Of a stretch of 21,393 bases of DNA, positions 1 through 6,978 are shown one piece after another. Made by a program: the position numbers and the translations under genes. The stretch's first letter is position 1. Each line of letters opens with the position of its first letter. The stretch is from a virus: IMG/VR virus record IMGVR_UViG_3300032770_000098, positions 1 through 21,393 of that record; one strand, written 5' to 3'. The notes under the pieces were generated by a model, which worked only from the letters and a program-made list of their open reading frames with translations, was not told the origin of the DNA and did not search any database.

Positions 1-10
1 AGCAGGTGGT

Positions 11-376
11 TTAGCTGACGCCGACGAACTGGAGCAGCGCGCAGGTCACGTTGGCGACCGTCCCGAACGTCACCTGAATCAGGCCGCCCGCCTGGTTCTC
101 ATCGGCCGGGAACGGGCCGATGACATTGATCGCGGAGGCCGTCAGCGTGGGGGTGAGCGCCGCCACAGCCTGCCCCTCGATGGTGGTCCCGATCGCGATG
201 CTGCACGTTGAGCCACCCGAGGCAACGTTGCAGTACAGGACTTCCTTGCCGGTGTTGCTGAACGAGACGCCCGTGTTGCCGGTGAGCACCCCGGCAGCCA
301 TCAGGGTGGTCAGGTTGAGTGGTGCGCTGGCCCCGGTCTTCGGCGTGGGTGTCGCGGTGAGGGTGAGCAGCGACAT
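11..376 (-). CDS. Small beta-rich virion protein, decoration/tail-surface candidate
   Basis: A 121-aa protein made almost wholly of Thr/Ala/Gly/Val-rich stretches, as in small beta-sandwich phage surface proteins. No signal peptide or membrane segment is evident. The ATG at 376 has AGGAG 8 nt upstream. The C-terminal third carries an INVIGPF segment followed by a GGLIQVTFGTV-type strand pair, which matches the C-terminus of the protein at 6979-7410 (IVGPF, then GNLYLDWSTV). I infer the two are distant paralogues. It lies directly downstream of the tail-terminator-like gene and a 55-aa gene, where the major tail protein is often found. At 121 aa it is short for a tail tube protein, so head decoration or an accessory tail protein is equally possible. 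Coding sequence and structural context are secure; exact role is not. Confidence 0.75.
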   Translation of the reverse strand: MSLLTLTATPTPKTGASAPLNLTTLMAAGVLTGNTGVSFSNTGKEVLYCNVASGGSTCSIAIGTTIEGQAVAALTPTLTASAINVIGPFPADENQAGGLIQVTFGTVANVTCALLQFVGVS

Positions 377-379
377 GGG

Positions 380-547
380 TCAGGCTCCTTCAGGCTTGGC
401 GGGCTTTGCCGTGGGTGCCTTCACGGGCGGCGGGGGTTCGTCCTCGATGAGGAGGCCCTGGTGGCGCAGGACGGGGATCTCGTCCTCGTCGACCTCCCAC
501 GGCTCGCCGGGCTGCAGGGTCAGCCGGACTTTTACCTTGTCGGCCAT
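380..547 (-). CDS. 55-aa acidic/proline-rich small protein
   Basis: A short gene encoding 55 residues (MADKVKVRLTLQPGEPW at the N-terminus). An acidic middle (VDEDEIPVL) leads into a Pro/Lys/Ala tail. The start is chosen because GGAGGG sits 4-6 nt before the ATG and the gene fits exactly between the tail-terminator-like gene (stop 560) and the 121-aa gene (start 376). The segment PGEPWEVDEDEIPVLRHQGL resembles short phage proteins encoded beside tail and connector genes, but I do not recognise a named family. A longer overlapping frame on the same strand is arginine/proline-rich low-complexity and looks like a shadow. Function unknown; probably a minor structural or assembly factor. Confidence 0.7.
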   Translation of the reverse strand: MADKVKVRLTLQPGEPWEVDEDEIPVLRHQGLLIEDEPPPPVKAPTAKPAKPEGA

Positions 548-559
548 CAGGCCCTCCAG

Positions 560-1060
560 TTAGTGAGCGATGGTGTCGCCGATCGTCTGCCACGACAGGG
601 CCATGTCGGCCTGGTAGCGGGCATAGTCGGCTGCGTCGGAGTACAGGCGCCGGAACTCAGTCGCGAAGTATGCGGAGGTGACCACAGCACCCGGGTAGGA
701 GACTCCGCTGGCGCCGAGGGTGAGCGGGCGGTTGAACCCGGTCCGCTGCAGCGTGGCGTACCGGATCGTCTCGGCGATCACGTTCGCCTGCCCCCATGGG
801 GGCTTGTTGGAGCCGGGCCGGGCGGCCCAGCAGTCGACCTGGATGACGGGCTTCTTGACCGGCAGGTAGATGTCCGGGGAACCGCCGACGACGGCCACGG
901 TGATAAAGCCGGTTATCAGCCATGACGCCGGGGTGCCGTCAGCGTTCGCGTCCGGCGGGAGGGTGGTTGCGACCATCTGGGCGGACAGGCCAGGGATGGA
1001 GCCGATCCAGGCGACGGCCGCCAGTTCCGAGGTCGCGAGCAGCGGCAGGGGAATGGTCAC
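560..1060 (-). CDS. Tail terminator / tail completion protein (predicted)
   Basis: About 166 aa. Position and architecture fit the tail terminator that caps the tail tube and joins it to the head. It follows the HK97 gp10-like gene and contains the segment VIQVDCWAARPGSNKPPW, followed by helix NVIAETIRYATLQ, close to the 'P.lqvd.wa' strand-helix pattern of terminator proteins. The frame is open upstream to 1237 but that part overlaps the gp10-like gene and is not protein-like. The GTG at 1060 has GGGGAG 5 nt upstream; GTG at 1066 is the alternative and adds two residues. Family assignment is by synteny and short motif, not by full-length recognition. Confidence 0.7.
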   Translation of the reverse strand: MTIPLPLLATSELAAVAWIGSIPGLSAQMVATTLPPDANADGTPASWLITGFITVAVVGGSPDIYLPVKKPVIQVDCWAARPGSNKPPWGQANVIAETIRYATLQRTGFNRPLTLGASGVSYPGAVVTSAYFATEFRRLYSDAADYARYQADMALSWQTIGDTIAH

Positions 1061-1079
1061 GCTCACTCCCCGGCGATGC

Positions 1080-1412
1080 TCATTCGCTGCGCTGCTGGAA
1101 TAGCGCAGGCCGCAGGAAAGGCTCAGGCGGCACAACCTCAGGACCCACGATCCCCGTGCTTGGGTGGTACACGCGATGGCCGAGCTCGACCCAGGCGGCA
1201 TAAATGCGGCCACCCGCGCCACCGGACGCGGACACAATGAGCGTGTCCTCTTCCATGTGGTTCTCGATGGAGTCCTTCAGTGCGCCCGTGTCCTCCGGGC
1301 AGTATCGCCTGGCGTCGCGGGCGATGTCGGGGCCGAGGCGCTCGTCAGCGAACTTGCCCCAGGCGGCCATGACCTGCTCTTGCCAGTCGTTGTCAACTTC
1401 GGTCCGGGCCAC
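1080..1412 (-). CDS. HK97 gp10-like head-tail joining protein
   Basis: A 110-aa protein of the HK97 gp10 type, which acts at the neck between head connector and tail. Typical features are the RYCPEDTGALKDSI segment (residues about 36-49), the central ELGHRVYHPSTGIVGPE loop, and the PEPFLRPAL C-terminal motif seen across this family. The size is normal. The start is GTG at 1412, preceded by a GGCGGTGAG stretch. Its stop lies 20 nt before the start of the tail-terminator-like gene. The two plus-strand membrane-protein genes sit between it and the stopper gene, so its transcript must cross them antisense or start from an unseen minus promoter near 1413-1450. Confidence 0.88.
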   Translation of the reverse strand: MARTEVDNDWQEQVMAAWGKFADERLGPDIARDARRYCPEDTGALKDSIENHMEEDTLIVSASGGAGGRIYAAWVELGHRVYHPSTGIVGPEVVPPEPFLRPALFQQRSE

Positions 1413-1459
1413 AGCTCACCGCCCGCCGGAGTACCGTGAACGCCACAAAGGGGGAAGTT

Positions 1460-1759
1460 ATGTTCCTGCTCTGCGCGTTTCTGTTGGCCCGGCCGCGCAC
1501 CATCAATGTCCGGCATGTCCACTGGAAGCATCCGCGGTTCCATCACGCCCTGTACTGGCTGTCCGGGCTCGCCTTCTGTGAGATCGCCCTCTGGTACATG
1601 GCGGCGGAACTGCTGGGCCTGTGGTGGCTGGCATGGCTGGGCGCACGGCTCGCGGTGACACTGGCCGGGCACGGGCGGCCTGTCCCGCAGCAGTGGCATG
1701 AGGTGATCAGGGCCACGCGGCCCATCTGGCCGCGTCCGGCGCCCGCCAGTGCGCCCTGA
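1460..1759 (+). CDS. Small membrane protein in a plus-strand island
   Basis: A 99-aa protein, transcribed against the surrounding virion genes. Hydrophobic stretches rich in Trp and Leu cover roughly residues 30-70 (ALYWLSGLAFCEIALWYM, then LLGLWWLAWLGARLAVTL), predicting two membrane spans. The C-terminus is Pro/Arg-rich. The ATG at 1460 is chosen because GGGGGA lies 4 nt upstream; an in-frame GTG at 1436 falls inside a possible -10 box (TACCGT, 1432-1437) and is unlikely. With the next gene it forms a two-gene membrane island, suggesting an accessory (moron) function such as altering the host envelope; that is inference. No homologous family recognised. Confidence 0.72.
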   Translation: MFLLCAFLLARPRTINVRHVHWKHPRFHHALYWLSGLAFCEIALWYMAAELLGLWWLAWLGARLAVTLAGHGRPVPQQWHEVIRATRPIWPRPAPASAP

Positions 1760-1792
1760 CCCCGGTTTCCGCCACGGTTCACCGCCTAGCGC

Positions 1793-1804
1793 TACGGTGA
1801 TCGC
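1793..1804 (+). promoter_or_regulatory. Leaderless-type -10 box upstream of 1805 gene
   Basis: TACGGT at 1793-1798 matches TANNNT and is followed by six bases (GATCGC) and the ATG at 1805, so transcription would start at or beside the start codon. No Shine-Dalgarno is present. The arrangement is nearly identical to that ahead of the gene at 9340. No convincing -35 box is seen. Confidence 0.5.
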
Positions 1805-2083
1805 ATGACCGTCTGGATCATCCTGGGTGTCTATGCTGCGGGTGTCGTCATCGCGGCGCGGCGCGCTGCCATCTGGTTCGGGACCCAGGCGGCATCCGAT
1901 GCCGGGGACTTGCTAGAGGGCCGGATAATGGGATTCATCACCGGGCTGTTCTGGCCGCTTGTTCTCGTCGTGGCGGCGGTCACGGGGAAACTGCCGAAGA
2001 CCGACAGGCAGATCCGCGCCGACCTGGAAGCCCGGGATGAGCGCATCAGGGAACTAGAGCGGGAACTGGGTATGCGGCCCTAG
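1805..2083 (+). CDS. Membrane protein with C-terminal coiled coil
   Basis: A 92-aa protein with two predicted membrane segments: residues about 3-17 (VWIILGVYAAGVVIAA) and 42-60 (GFITGLFWPLVLVVAAV). A highly charged tail follows, in heptad style (IRADLEARDERIRELEREL), predicting a cytoplasmic coiled coil. The gene appears leaderless, with a -10 box ending 6 nt before the ATG. Its TAG shares the tetranucleotide CTAG with the TAG of the converging stopper gene. Such proteins occur as accessory genes in actinobacterial phages. Holin-like or superinfection-exclusion roles are possible, but nothing in the sequence decides this. Confidence 0.75.
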   Translation: MTVWIILGVYAAGVVIAARRAAIWFGTQAASDAGDLLEGRIMGFITGLFWPLVLVVAAVTGKLPKTDRQIRADLEARDERIRELERELGMRP

Positions 2084-2433
2084 TCCGACCCCACGCCGAC
2101 CCCGGAACGCCACCGGAGCGTGAGGATCATGTCCGCCGGGGCGCCGATCAGGGACGGCTGCCGCTGAATGGACTGGATCATGAAGTAGTCCCCGGTGTCC
2201 TCACGCTGGATCGTGTCGCTGTCGAGGACATCCGCCCATGAGGGCAGCACGCACATGCTGGCCCGGACCGTCTGGGGGCGCTGGGTGGCCGGGTCGAACA
2301 CGGTCTTGCTGGTCTCGGTGACTGCGGCGGGCATGTGCTGGTAGAGGGGTGTGCCGACGTCGGACAGGTCACCATAGGCGTTGGCTTCGGTGCCGCGCAT
2401 CACTGTGATCAGGCAATTCGCAACATGCATCAC
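2080..2433 (-). CDS. Head-tail stopper protein (predicted)
   Basis: About 117 aa. The C-terminal half (DTGDYFMIQSIQRQPSL, then ADMILTLRW) is the beta-barrel pattern of SPP1 gp16-like stopper proteins, which close the head exit after packaging and contact the tail. Placement after the adaptor gene and before the gp10-like gene is canonical. The start is either GTG at 2433 or the ATG directly after it at 2430; neither has a strong ribosome-binding site, and the adaptor stop is only 17 nt upstream, so translation may be coupled. Length is normal. Assignment rests on synteny plus the C-terminal pattern. Confidence 0.75.
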   Translation of the reverse strand: MMHVANCLITVMRGTEANAYGDLSDVGTPLYQHMPAAVTETSKTVFDPATQRPQTVRASMCVLPSWADVLDSDTIQREDTGDYFMIQSIQRQPSLIGAPADMILTLRWRSGVGVGSD

Positions 2434-2450
2434 GGTCAGTTACCCGCCCG

Positions 2451-3200
2451 TCACCAGTTGATTAGGGCGGCACTCCCCAGCACGCCCGCCGTGTGGAGGA
2501 TCGCGGCGGCCTGTGGTGCCAGCGGCGGGAACGTCATCGCCGTCATCGCGGCGGCCCGGGTCTGCGACACGCCGCCCATGCTGGTTGACACGTACTGCCG
2601 CTTGATCCCCGTGGGGTCATTGTCGGCCAGCATGAACTGGGTTTGCGCGCAGGTAGCCCGCATCAGCACGTCAATCAGCATCGGGTCGGTGGGCATCCCG
2701 TTCGCGTTCACCGCGTACACGGCACCGATGAGGTAGTGATCCAGGGCTTCACTGGCCCGCTGGATCATGACCTGCACCATCTGGTAGGGGGTGAGAGTGT
2801 CCCCGGACCATGCCTGGTACTGGGGGACGGTCGCGTACAGGCCCGGGGCGGGTGACCCGGACGCCATCGCAGCGACCGTGACCGTCTGGACGTACGTTTC
2901 GGTGCGGGTGCCGACGGTGGCGGTCCAGGTGACCAGGTAGTCCCCAGTCGCCTGCGACGCGGGGCACGCCCACGTGTACTGGTACAGGCCCGAGCTGAGC
3001 GCGACCACACCCGTTGAGGTGGGCGCGAGAGGTGTCCCTGTCCCGCCGGCCGCTGTGGGTGCCGCGGTGATCCCGATCGTTACCCCGGACGCGATACCGC
3101 CCTGACCAGAGCCGGGGTAGGTCTCGAAAAGCTGGGTGAGGGTGATCTGGGCGTTCTGGAGGACGTCGGACTGCTGGCTGCCGAGGATCGTGAAGGACAC
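2451..3200 (-). CDS. Head-to-tail adaptor with N-terminal Ig-like domain
   Basis: A 249-aa, two-part protein. Residues about 17-110 form a Thr/Val/Gly-rich region with strands (GVVALSSGLYQYTW, GDYLVTWTATVGTRTETYV) of the type seen in Ig-like or Big domains. Residues about 120-249 are the helical adaptor (gp6-like) fold: YQMVQVMIQRASEALDHYL, then DVLMRATCAQTQFMLA and KRQYVSTSMGGVSQT. Adaptors form a ring under the portal and start the neck. Ordinary family members are mostly about 100-170 aa and lack the sandwich domain, so this is an extended form. The Ig-like part could project from the neck and bind host surface glycans; that is inference. ATG at 3200 sits 12 nt after the upstream stop. Confidence 0.8.
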   Translation of the reverse strand: MSFTILGSQQSDVLQNAQITLTQLFETYPGSGQGGIASGVTIGITAAPTAAGGTGTPLAPTSTGVVALSSGLYQYTWACPASQATGDYLVTWTATVGTRTETYVQTVTVAAMASGSPAPGLYATVPQYQAWSGDTLTPYQMVQVMIQRASEALDHYLIGAVYAVNANGMPTDPMLIDVLMRATCAQTQFMLADNDPTGIKRQYVSTSMGGVSQTRAAAMTAMTFPPLAPQAAAILHTAGVLGSAALINW

Positions 3201-3212
3201 GGCACCCCCTGG

Positions 3213-3476
3213 CTAGCTGCTGACCGCGACGCTGATATTTGCCGTGGAGGCCGTGACCCCGTACAGCGTCACAGGCGACTGCCCGAGGTAGTCCAGCAGC
3301 GTGAACGTGACGGGCACGTTCGCCGGCAGCGTGAATCCTGTGCTGGTCGTCACCGTGTTGCCGGTACCGGCCGCCGATGATGCCGAGGCCAGCAATGTGA
3401 CCGTCTGGCCGGGGGATACCGTGACGAGCTGTGTAGCGGCCGATGTGACCGCCACCTGCGTTAGCGTGAGCGCCAT
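3213..3476 (-). CDS. 87-aa beta-rich small virion protein
   Basis: An 87-aa Thr/Ser/Val/Ala-rich protein with almost no charge and no Cys. The run VTVSPGQTVTLLASASS is followed by a FTLPANVPVTFTLLDYLG strand pair, and the C-terminus is LYGVTASTANISVAVSS. This looks like a single beta-sandwich domain, as in phage decoration or surface-exposed proteins. It starts one base after the stop of the 106-aa gene and is followed after 12 nt by the adaptor, so it belongs to the virion operon. It may be a capsid or neck decoration protein. No named family recognised. Confidence 0.7.
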   Translation of the reverse strand: MALTLTQVAVTSAATQLVTVSPGQTVTLLASASSAAGTGNTVTTSTGFTLPANVPVTFTLLDYLGQSPVTLYGVTASTANISVAVSS

Positions 3477-3797
3477 TCAGTCACCGTCCGGGTTGCTGGT
3501 GAACGTCGCGATCAGGTCCGCTTTGGTCGCGCTGGCCGCTGCCGCCCGGTCCATCCCCTGCGAGATCGCGAAGTCCGTCCACACCTGCCGGTTCGCGGTG
3601 CGTTTCGGCAGCGGCGGGGCATCTGGCGGCGGTACGTCCTCTACCTCGCCGGCGGGTTCGGTCCAGCGGGTACCGTCCTCGTGGGCGCGCACGAGGTCCC
3701 CGCGGTCAAGGCGATGCTGGACACCGGGCGGGAGTGGGAGGTCGTGGACGTGCAGCATGCCGTTCTCGCCGAGGAACCAGATCTTGCCGGCCGTCAT
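3477..3797 (-). CDS. Connector-region protein with HeH/LEM-like C-terminus
   Basis: A 106-aa protein. The first 45 residues look like a small beta domain (GKIWFLGENGMLHVHDLPLP). An acidic proline-rich linker (about 50-62) follows. The C-terminal 35 residues (VWTDFAISQGMDRAAAAS, then TKADLIATF) match the short helix-extended-helix (HeH/LEM-like) element common at the ends of small phage head and neck proteins. The ATG overlaps the stop of the upstream glycosyltransferase (ATGA), giving translational coupling that ties the glycan cassette to the connector genes. Function is unknown; a minor head or neck protein fits the location. Confidence 0.75.
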   Translation of the reverse strand: MTAGKIWFLGENGMLHVHDLPLPPGVQHRLDRGDLVRAHEDGTRWTEPAGEVEDVPPPDAPPLPKRTANRQVWTDFAISQGMDRAAAASATKADLIATFTSNPDGD

Positions 3798-4528
3798 GTC
3801 ATCTCCCGGTAGTCCTGCGGGGGGACGTCACCCGCGAAACAGCGGGACTCCAGTGCCGTGAACTGGCCTGGCATGCAGTGCACGCCGCCGTGCTCGCCGA
3901 TGTGCTGTGACCGGGCCATGGCCGGCGCCATGATCCGCATGCCATGGCCGAGTACCCAGTGGTCGCGGATGCGCCAGTCCCAGCCGCGATAGGCGTAGGT
4001 GAAATCCCAGTCGCTGCGGAGCAGTTTCCGCCACCGGTCCCGCCATGTCGCCCACACCCACAGGTGCGGCGGGTCATCCCCGGCCCAGCGTGCGGGAGCG
4101 ATACCGGTGAGGCCGCCGGGCTGCGCGTCATGCTGGTGGGTAGTGATCCCGAGCACGCCCGGGTCATCCCGGTACCGCCGGTCGCACCAGGTGAAGTATT
4201 CGAGGACGTCAGCGGAGACGATCAGGTCCTCTTCGGCGAGGATCACGTACCGGGCGGCACTGAAGCCGTCCTCGAAGGCGTGCCACGGGTTCGTCAGCAC
4301 CCCGTAGCGGCGCGGGTTGACCGTGACCGTGGCCTCCGCGAAATCCACCGACCGGCACAGGCTCACCGCTTCAGGGCAGCCGGGTTCACAGCGGAACACC
4401 AGGCGTGCACCATCGATGCTGCGGACGTGTGCCCAGGACTCCAGTGTCCGGCGGAGGTAACCGGGCCGGGTGCTGACCGTGAAGACGACGGATGGTTTCA
4501 CCGGGGCCGGAACCATGACGGGGGGCAT
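3794..4528 (-). CDS. GnT-I-like GT-A glycosyltransferase
   Basis: Up to 244 aa. The N-terminal strand (SVVFTVSTRPGYLRRTLESW) is typical of GT-A nucleotide-sugar enzymes. The decisive piece is ILAEEDLIVSADVLEYF at about residues 96-112, which resembles the EDD-containing metal-binding strand of GnT-I / POMGnT enzymes, with Glu-Glu-Asp (99-101) as the metal-binding triad. These enzymes transfer GlcNAc or related sugars to glycans; substrate here is unknown. Three starts are possible: ATG 4528, ATG 4516, or GTG 4501, which overlaps the stop of the GT17-like gene as GTGA. None has a clear ribosome-binding site, so coupling is likely and the shortest form loses only nine residues. Last gene of the sugar cassette; it overlaps the next virion gene. 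Confidence 0.82.
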   Translation of the reverse strand: MPPVMVPAPVKPSVVFTVSTRPGYLRRTLESWAHVRSIDGARLVFRCEPGCPEAVSLCRSVDFAEATVTVNPRRYGVLTNPWHAFEDGFSAARYVILAEEDLIVSADVLEYFTWCDRRYRDDPGVLGITTHQHDAQPGGLTGIAPARWAGDDPPHLWVWATWRDRWRKLLRSDWDFTYAYRGWDWRIRDHWVLGHGMRIMAPAMARSQHIGEHGGVHCMPGQFTALESRCFAGDVPPQDYREMT

Positions 4529-5283
4529 TTACGCTGGGCGATCCACCATGGCCACGTCCCGTCCACCTCAACGGGGATCATCTGCGCCCCGCCGTGATGC
4601 GCCCCGTCCCGGTAGGCGGCGCCGCTGCCGATCCGGTCATGCTCGGCGGGAGTCATCTCTGAGTGGCAGTGCAGGCCGAGTTTGCGGCGCTGCTCATCAA
4701 GGCCACCCATCCAGGACAGGTGCCAGCCCGCATTCGTGATGCGAGGCAGGTCCCACCGCTGCGCGCGGAGCCACTGGAACCCGGCCACGTCCCGCACCCG
4801 GGCGGCGATCGTCCCGGGCCAGACGAGCCCCGGGTACTGCCAGTCGGCCGCGTACATGTAGTGGGCCTGCTCGAACACCAGGGGCGGTGATGGATCGTTA
4901 GCCACCCGCCAGACAGCCCCCGTCGCGGGGATCTCGTCCACATCCCCGTGCAGCACCACGTCATCAAGGTCCGCATCGGTGAGGCCTTCGCGTGTGTGCT
5001 CACGCTGCGCGTGCTCACGCTCCCACGGGTCCGGCGCGTCCGCCACCGAAGGCAGGTCGCTGGCGCTGACCGGGATATAGGTGATCCGGTCCGCCCACCG
5101 CGCGAACCGATCCCGGTGCTCCGGGAAGACCAGCGGCTTCAGCTCGCCGCGGTGCGTGATGTCCGCCTCAACGATCACATGCCGGTATATGGGCGCCCAT
5201 TCGAGTTCCACGAGGCGGCATTGCAGCATGTCCAGCTCAACGGGGGTGCCGGTGAACATGAACGTGTCATAAACCCTGGCCAC
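4498..5283 (-). CDS. GT17-like glycosyltransferase
   Basis: A 261-aa protein matching the Glyco_transf_17 family (beta-1,4-N-acetylglucosaminyltransferase-like). It has the N-terminal YDTFMFTGTPVELDMLQCRL signature (residues 5-24), HVIVEADITHRGELKPLVF (35-53), and the GDVDEIP acidic motif (113-119), the expected DxD-like metal and sugar-nucleotide site. The C-terminal half has the GWHLSWMGG segment also typical of the family. It starts with GTG at 5283, with GGAAGG 5 nt upstream, and overlaps the end of the methyltransferase. Family knowledge gives a sugar-transfer role; that the acceptor is a virion protein glycan is inference from position. Confidence 0.88.
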   Translation of the reverse strand: MARVYDTFMFTGTPVELDMLQCRLVELEWAPIYRHVIVEADITHRGELKPLVFPEHRDRFARWADRITYIPVSASDLPSVADAPDPWEREHAQREHTREGLTDADLDDVVLHGDVDEIPATGAVWRVANDPSPPLVFEQAHYMYAADWQYPGLVWPGTIAARVRDVAGFQWLRAQRWDLPRITNAGWHLSWMGGLDEQRRKLGLHCHSEMTPAEHDRIGSGAAYRDGAHHGGAQMIPVEVDGTWPWWIAQRKCPPSWFRPR

Positions 5284-5821
5284 AGTCGCCTTCCGCGATG
5301 AACGCCCCGGCAGTCAGGCCCGGCGGTGAGGCTGGCGGCCCGGTGAACGCGACGATCCCGGCGAAACTGGCCAGCACATCCGCCACGGTCCACTGGGCGA
5401 CGTGCGCCTCATGCGGGTTGCCCTCACATTCGCCTTGCGGGTACGGGTGCACCGGCAGCGTGAGGACCAGCAGCGGGCAGACGGTACGGGCGCGGCCCCA
5501 TACTTTCACCGCGTCCGCCATGGGCATGTGCTCCATGACGTCCCCGAACAGGTACAGCTCAGCTTCCGGGAGCGGGTCCAGGGTGCGGACGTCGGCGGTG
5601 ATCACCTGGTCGTAGGTGTGGTCCAGGCCGAACCGGGCCACGTACGGCTCCCAGATTTCGATCGCCGTCCACCTGGCCGCGAGCATCGACGGGCCGTAGA
5701 ACGTGCGCGCGGTCCCGGCGCCGGCTCCCACGTCCACCACGGACGGCAGTGCGGCGAGGTCGCAGCGGGCGCGCAGCCGGGACAGTACCCACGGCCGCCG
5801 GGCCGTCTCCGACCAGGGCAT
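5267..5821 (-). CDS. SAM-dependent methyltransferase, sugar-cassette member
   Basis: A 184-aa class I methyltransferase. Motif I is VVDVGAGAGTARTFY (residues 28-42), binding SAM; an acidic residue at the end of strand 2 is in AIEIWEPY (53-60); and LYLFGDVMEHM (89-99) is the motif IV region. It is short but complete for this fold. The ATG shares one base with the TAA of the upstream GT-B gene (TAATG) and has GGGAG just upstream. Sitting between glycosyltransferases, it most likely methylates a hydroxyl of the sugar being built, as FkbM-type or rhamnosyl O-methyltransferases do; I do not see an FkbM signature. DNA or protein methylation is less likely given the context. Confidence 0.85.
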   Translation of the reverse strand: MPWSETARRPWVLSRLRARCDLAALPSVVDVGAGAGTARTFYGPSMLAARWTAIEIWEPYVARFGLDHTYDQVITADVRTLDPLPEAELYLFGDVMEHMPMADAVKVWGRARTVCPLLVLTLPVHPYPQGECEGNPHEAHVAQWTVADVLASFAGIVAFTGPPASPPGLTAGAFIAEGDCGQGL

Positions 5822-6948
5822 TACTCCCAGCCAGCCATGATCTCAGCCAGGACCGTCTCCCACTGCGGCACCAGTGCGTCAGCGTCGTAGCCGAGCGCGA
5901 ACGCGCGAGCCTCTTCAGCCAGGTCAAGTGCCCGCTCACGCGCGTCATAGGCCTGCTCAAGCGCAGCCGTGATGCCGCTGACGTGGGGGGTGCACCACCA
6001 GGCCAGGTGCCCGTCATTCCAGTACGGTTCCCCGTCCACAAGCCAGCCCGCGCCGCACAGCTCCGTCATCGCCGAAGCGTCCGTGGTGATGACCGGCACG
6101 CCGCATGCCTGGAACTCGATCAGCGGCAGCCCGAACCCCTCCGCGCGGGTGGCCTGCAGTCCCACGTCACAGGCGTTACACCACAGGGCCATGTCCGCCG
6201 GGGTGTAGCTGCCGGTCGCGTACTTGTAGCTGTCCGACCATCTGACTGCATGCTGGATGCCGAGCCGCTGCACGAGGGCCGTCAGGTCCAGGCCAGGACC
6301 ACCCGGGACCGTATGAGCCAGCAGCAGCGAATCCGGGTGAGAGGCATGGAACACAGCGAATGCGGCGAGCTGCTCCTGCCACGCCTTCCGGTCCCGGTCC
6401 GCGTTCGTCGCGTTGATCCCGGCCACGAACGCGCTGCGGGGGATGCCGAGCCGGTCCCGGGCCGCGTCCCTGTCCTGCGGTGCGAACACCTTCGTATCGA
6501 CCGCGTGCGGTACGTACAGCGGCTTGAAGCCCGCGCGGCCGAGTTCCTGCCGGCCGAACTGGCTCACGGCGATGGGCGTCCCGCGGCCTTCCCGCAGGAT
6601 GTGCGCATCCCGCACCGACAAGGGCGTGCAGTCGACCGGCATCCAGTGCGCCACCGGCAGTGTCCGGATCACCTCAGGCTGCAGGCCCCAGGCGTCCATT
6701 ACCGTCAGGACCAGGTCCGCTTTCCAGTCCTTCGCATGCCCGGCTAGCACATCGTTACCGCATGGGTTCATTCCGCCCGGGTAGACGGGGATGCCGTTCC
6801 ATGTGATCCGCGTCCCGGACAGGCCGCAGAATGCGGCGATAGCAACGTTGTGGCCGAGGGAGGCGAGCCGTGGTGCCAGCAGGGCGGCCTGCTGCGCATA
6901 CGCGGACGGCAGCCACGGGCCGTTCGTGTCGATGAGCATGTTTGACAC
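5821..6948 (-). CDS. GT4-like GT-B glycosyltransferase
   Basis: A 375-aa retaining GT-B enzyme. The N-terminal domain has LAPRLASLGHNVAIAAF (residues 24-40), and an HWMPVD segment is at about 101-106. The C-terminal nucleotide-sugar domain carries the E-x7-E motif EGFGLPLIEF with Glu270 and Glu278, followed by ACGVPVITTDA. Length and domain order are normal for GT4. It transfers a sugar from an NDP-sugar, probably as the first step of the cassette. The start is GTG 6948, preceded by GGGGGGTGAG; ATG 6939 is the alternative. It follows the decoration-like gene by 30 nt without a terminator, so it is expressed with the capsid genes. Confidence 0.9.
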   Translation of the reverse strand: MSNMLIDTNGPWLPSAYAQQAALLAPRLASLGHNVAIAAFCGLSGTRITWNGIPVYPGGMNPCGNDVLAGHAKDWKADLVLTVMDAWGLQPEVIRTLPVAHWMPVDCTPLSVRDAHILREGRGTPIAVSQFGRQELGRAGFKPLYVPHAVDTKVFAPQDRDAARDRLGIPRSAFVAGINATNADRDRKAWQEQLAAFAVFHASHPDSLLLAHTVPGGPGLDLTALVQRLGIQHAVRWSDSYKYATGSYTPADMALWCNACDVGLQATRAEGFGLPLIEFQACGVPVITTDASAMTELCGAGWLVDGEPYWNDGHLAWWCTPHVSGITAALEQAYDARERALDLAEEARAFALGYDADALVPQWETVLAEIMAGWE

Positions 6949-6978
6949 GGCTCACCCCCCTCTAGCGGTCACGTCACG

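Noticed and set aside
2749-3010. Long Arg/Pro/His-rich open frames on both strands overlapping recognised genes throughout the window
   Set aside because: They are shadows that arise in GC-rich coding DNA; their proteins are low-complexity, lack ribosome sites and overlap genes with recognisable domains.
5749-6747. 332-aa plus-strand frame antisense to the GT-B gene
   Set aside because: Arg/Val/His-rich composition typical of an antisense shadow; the minus-strand frame has an intact GT4 E-x7-E motif.
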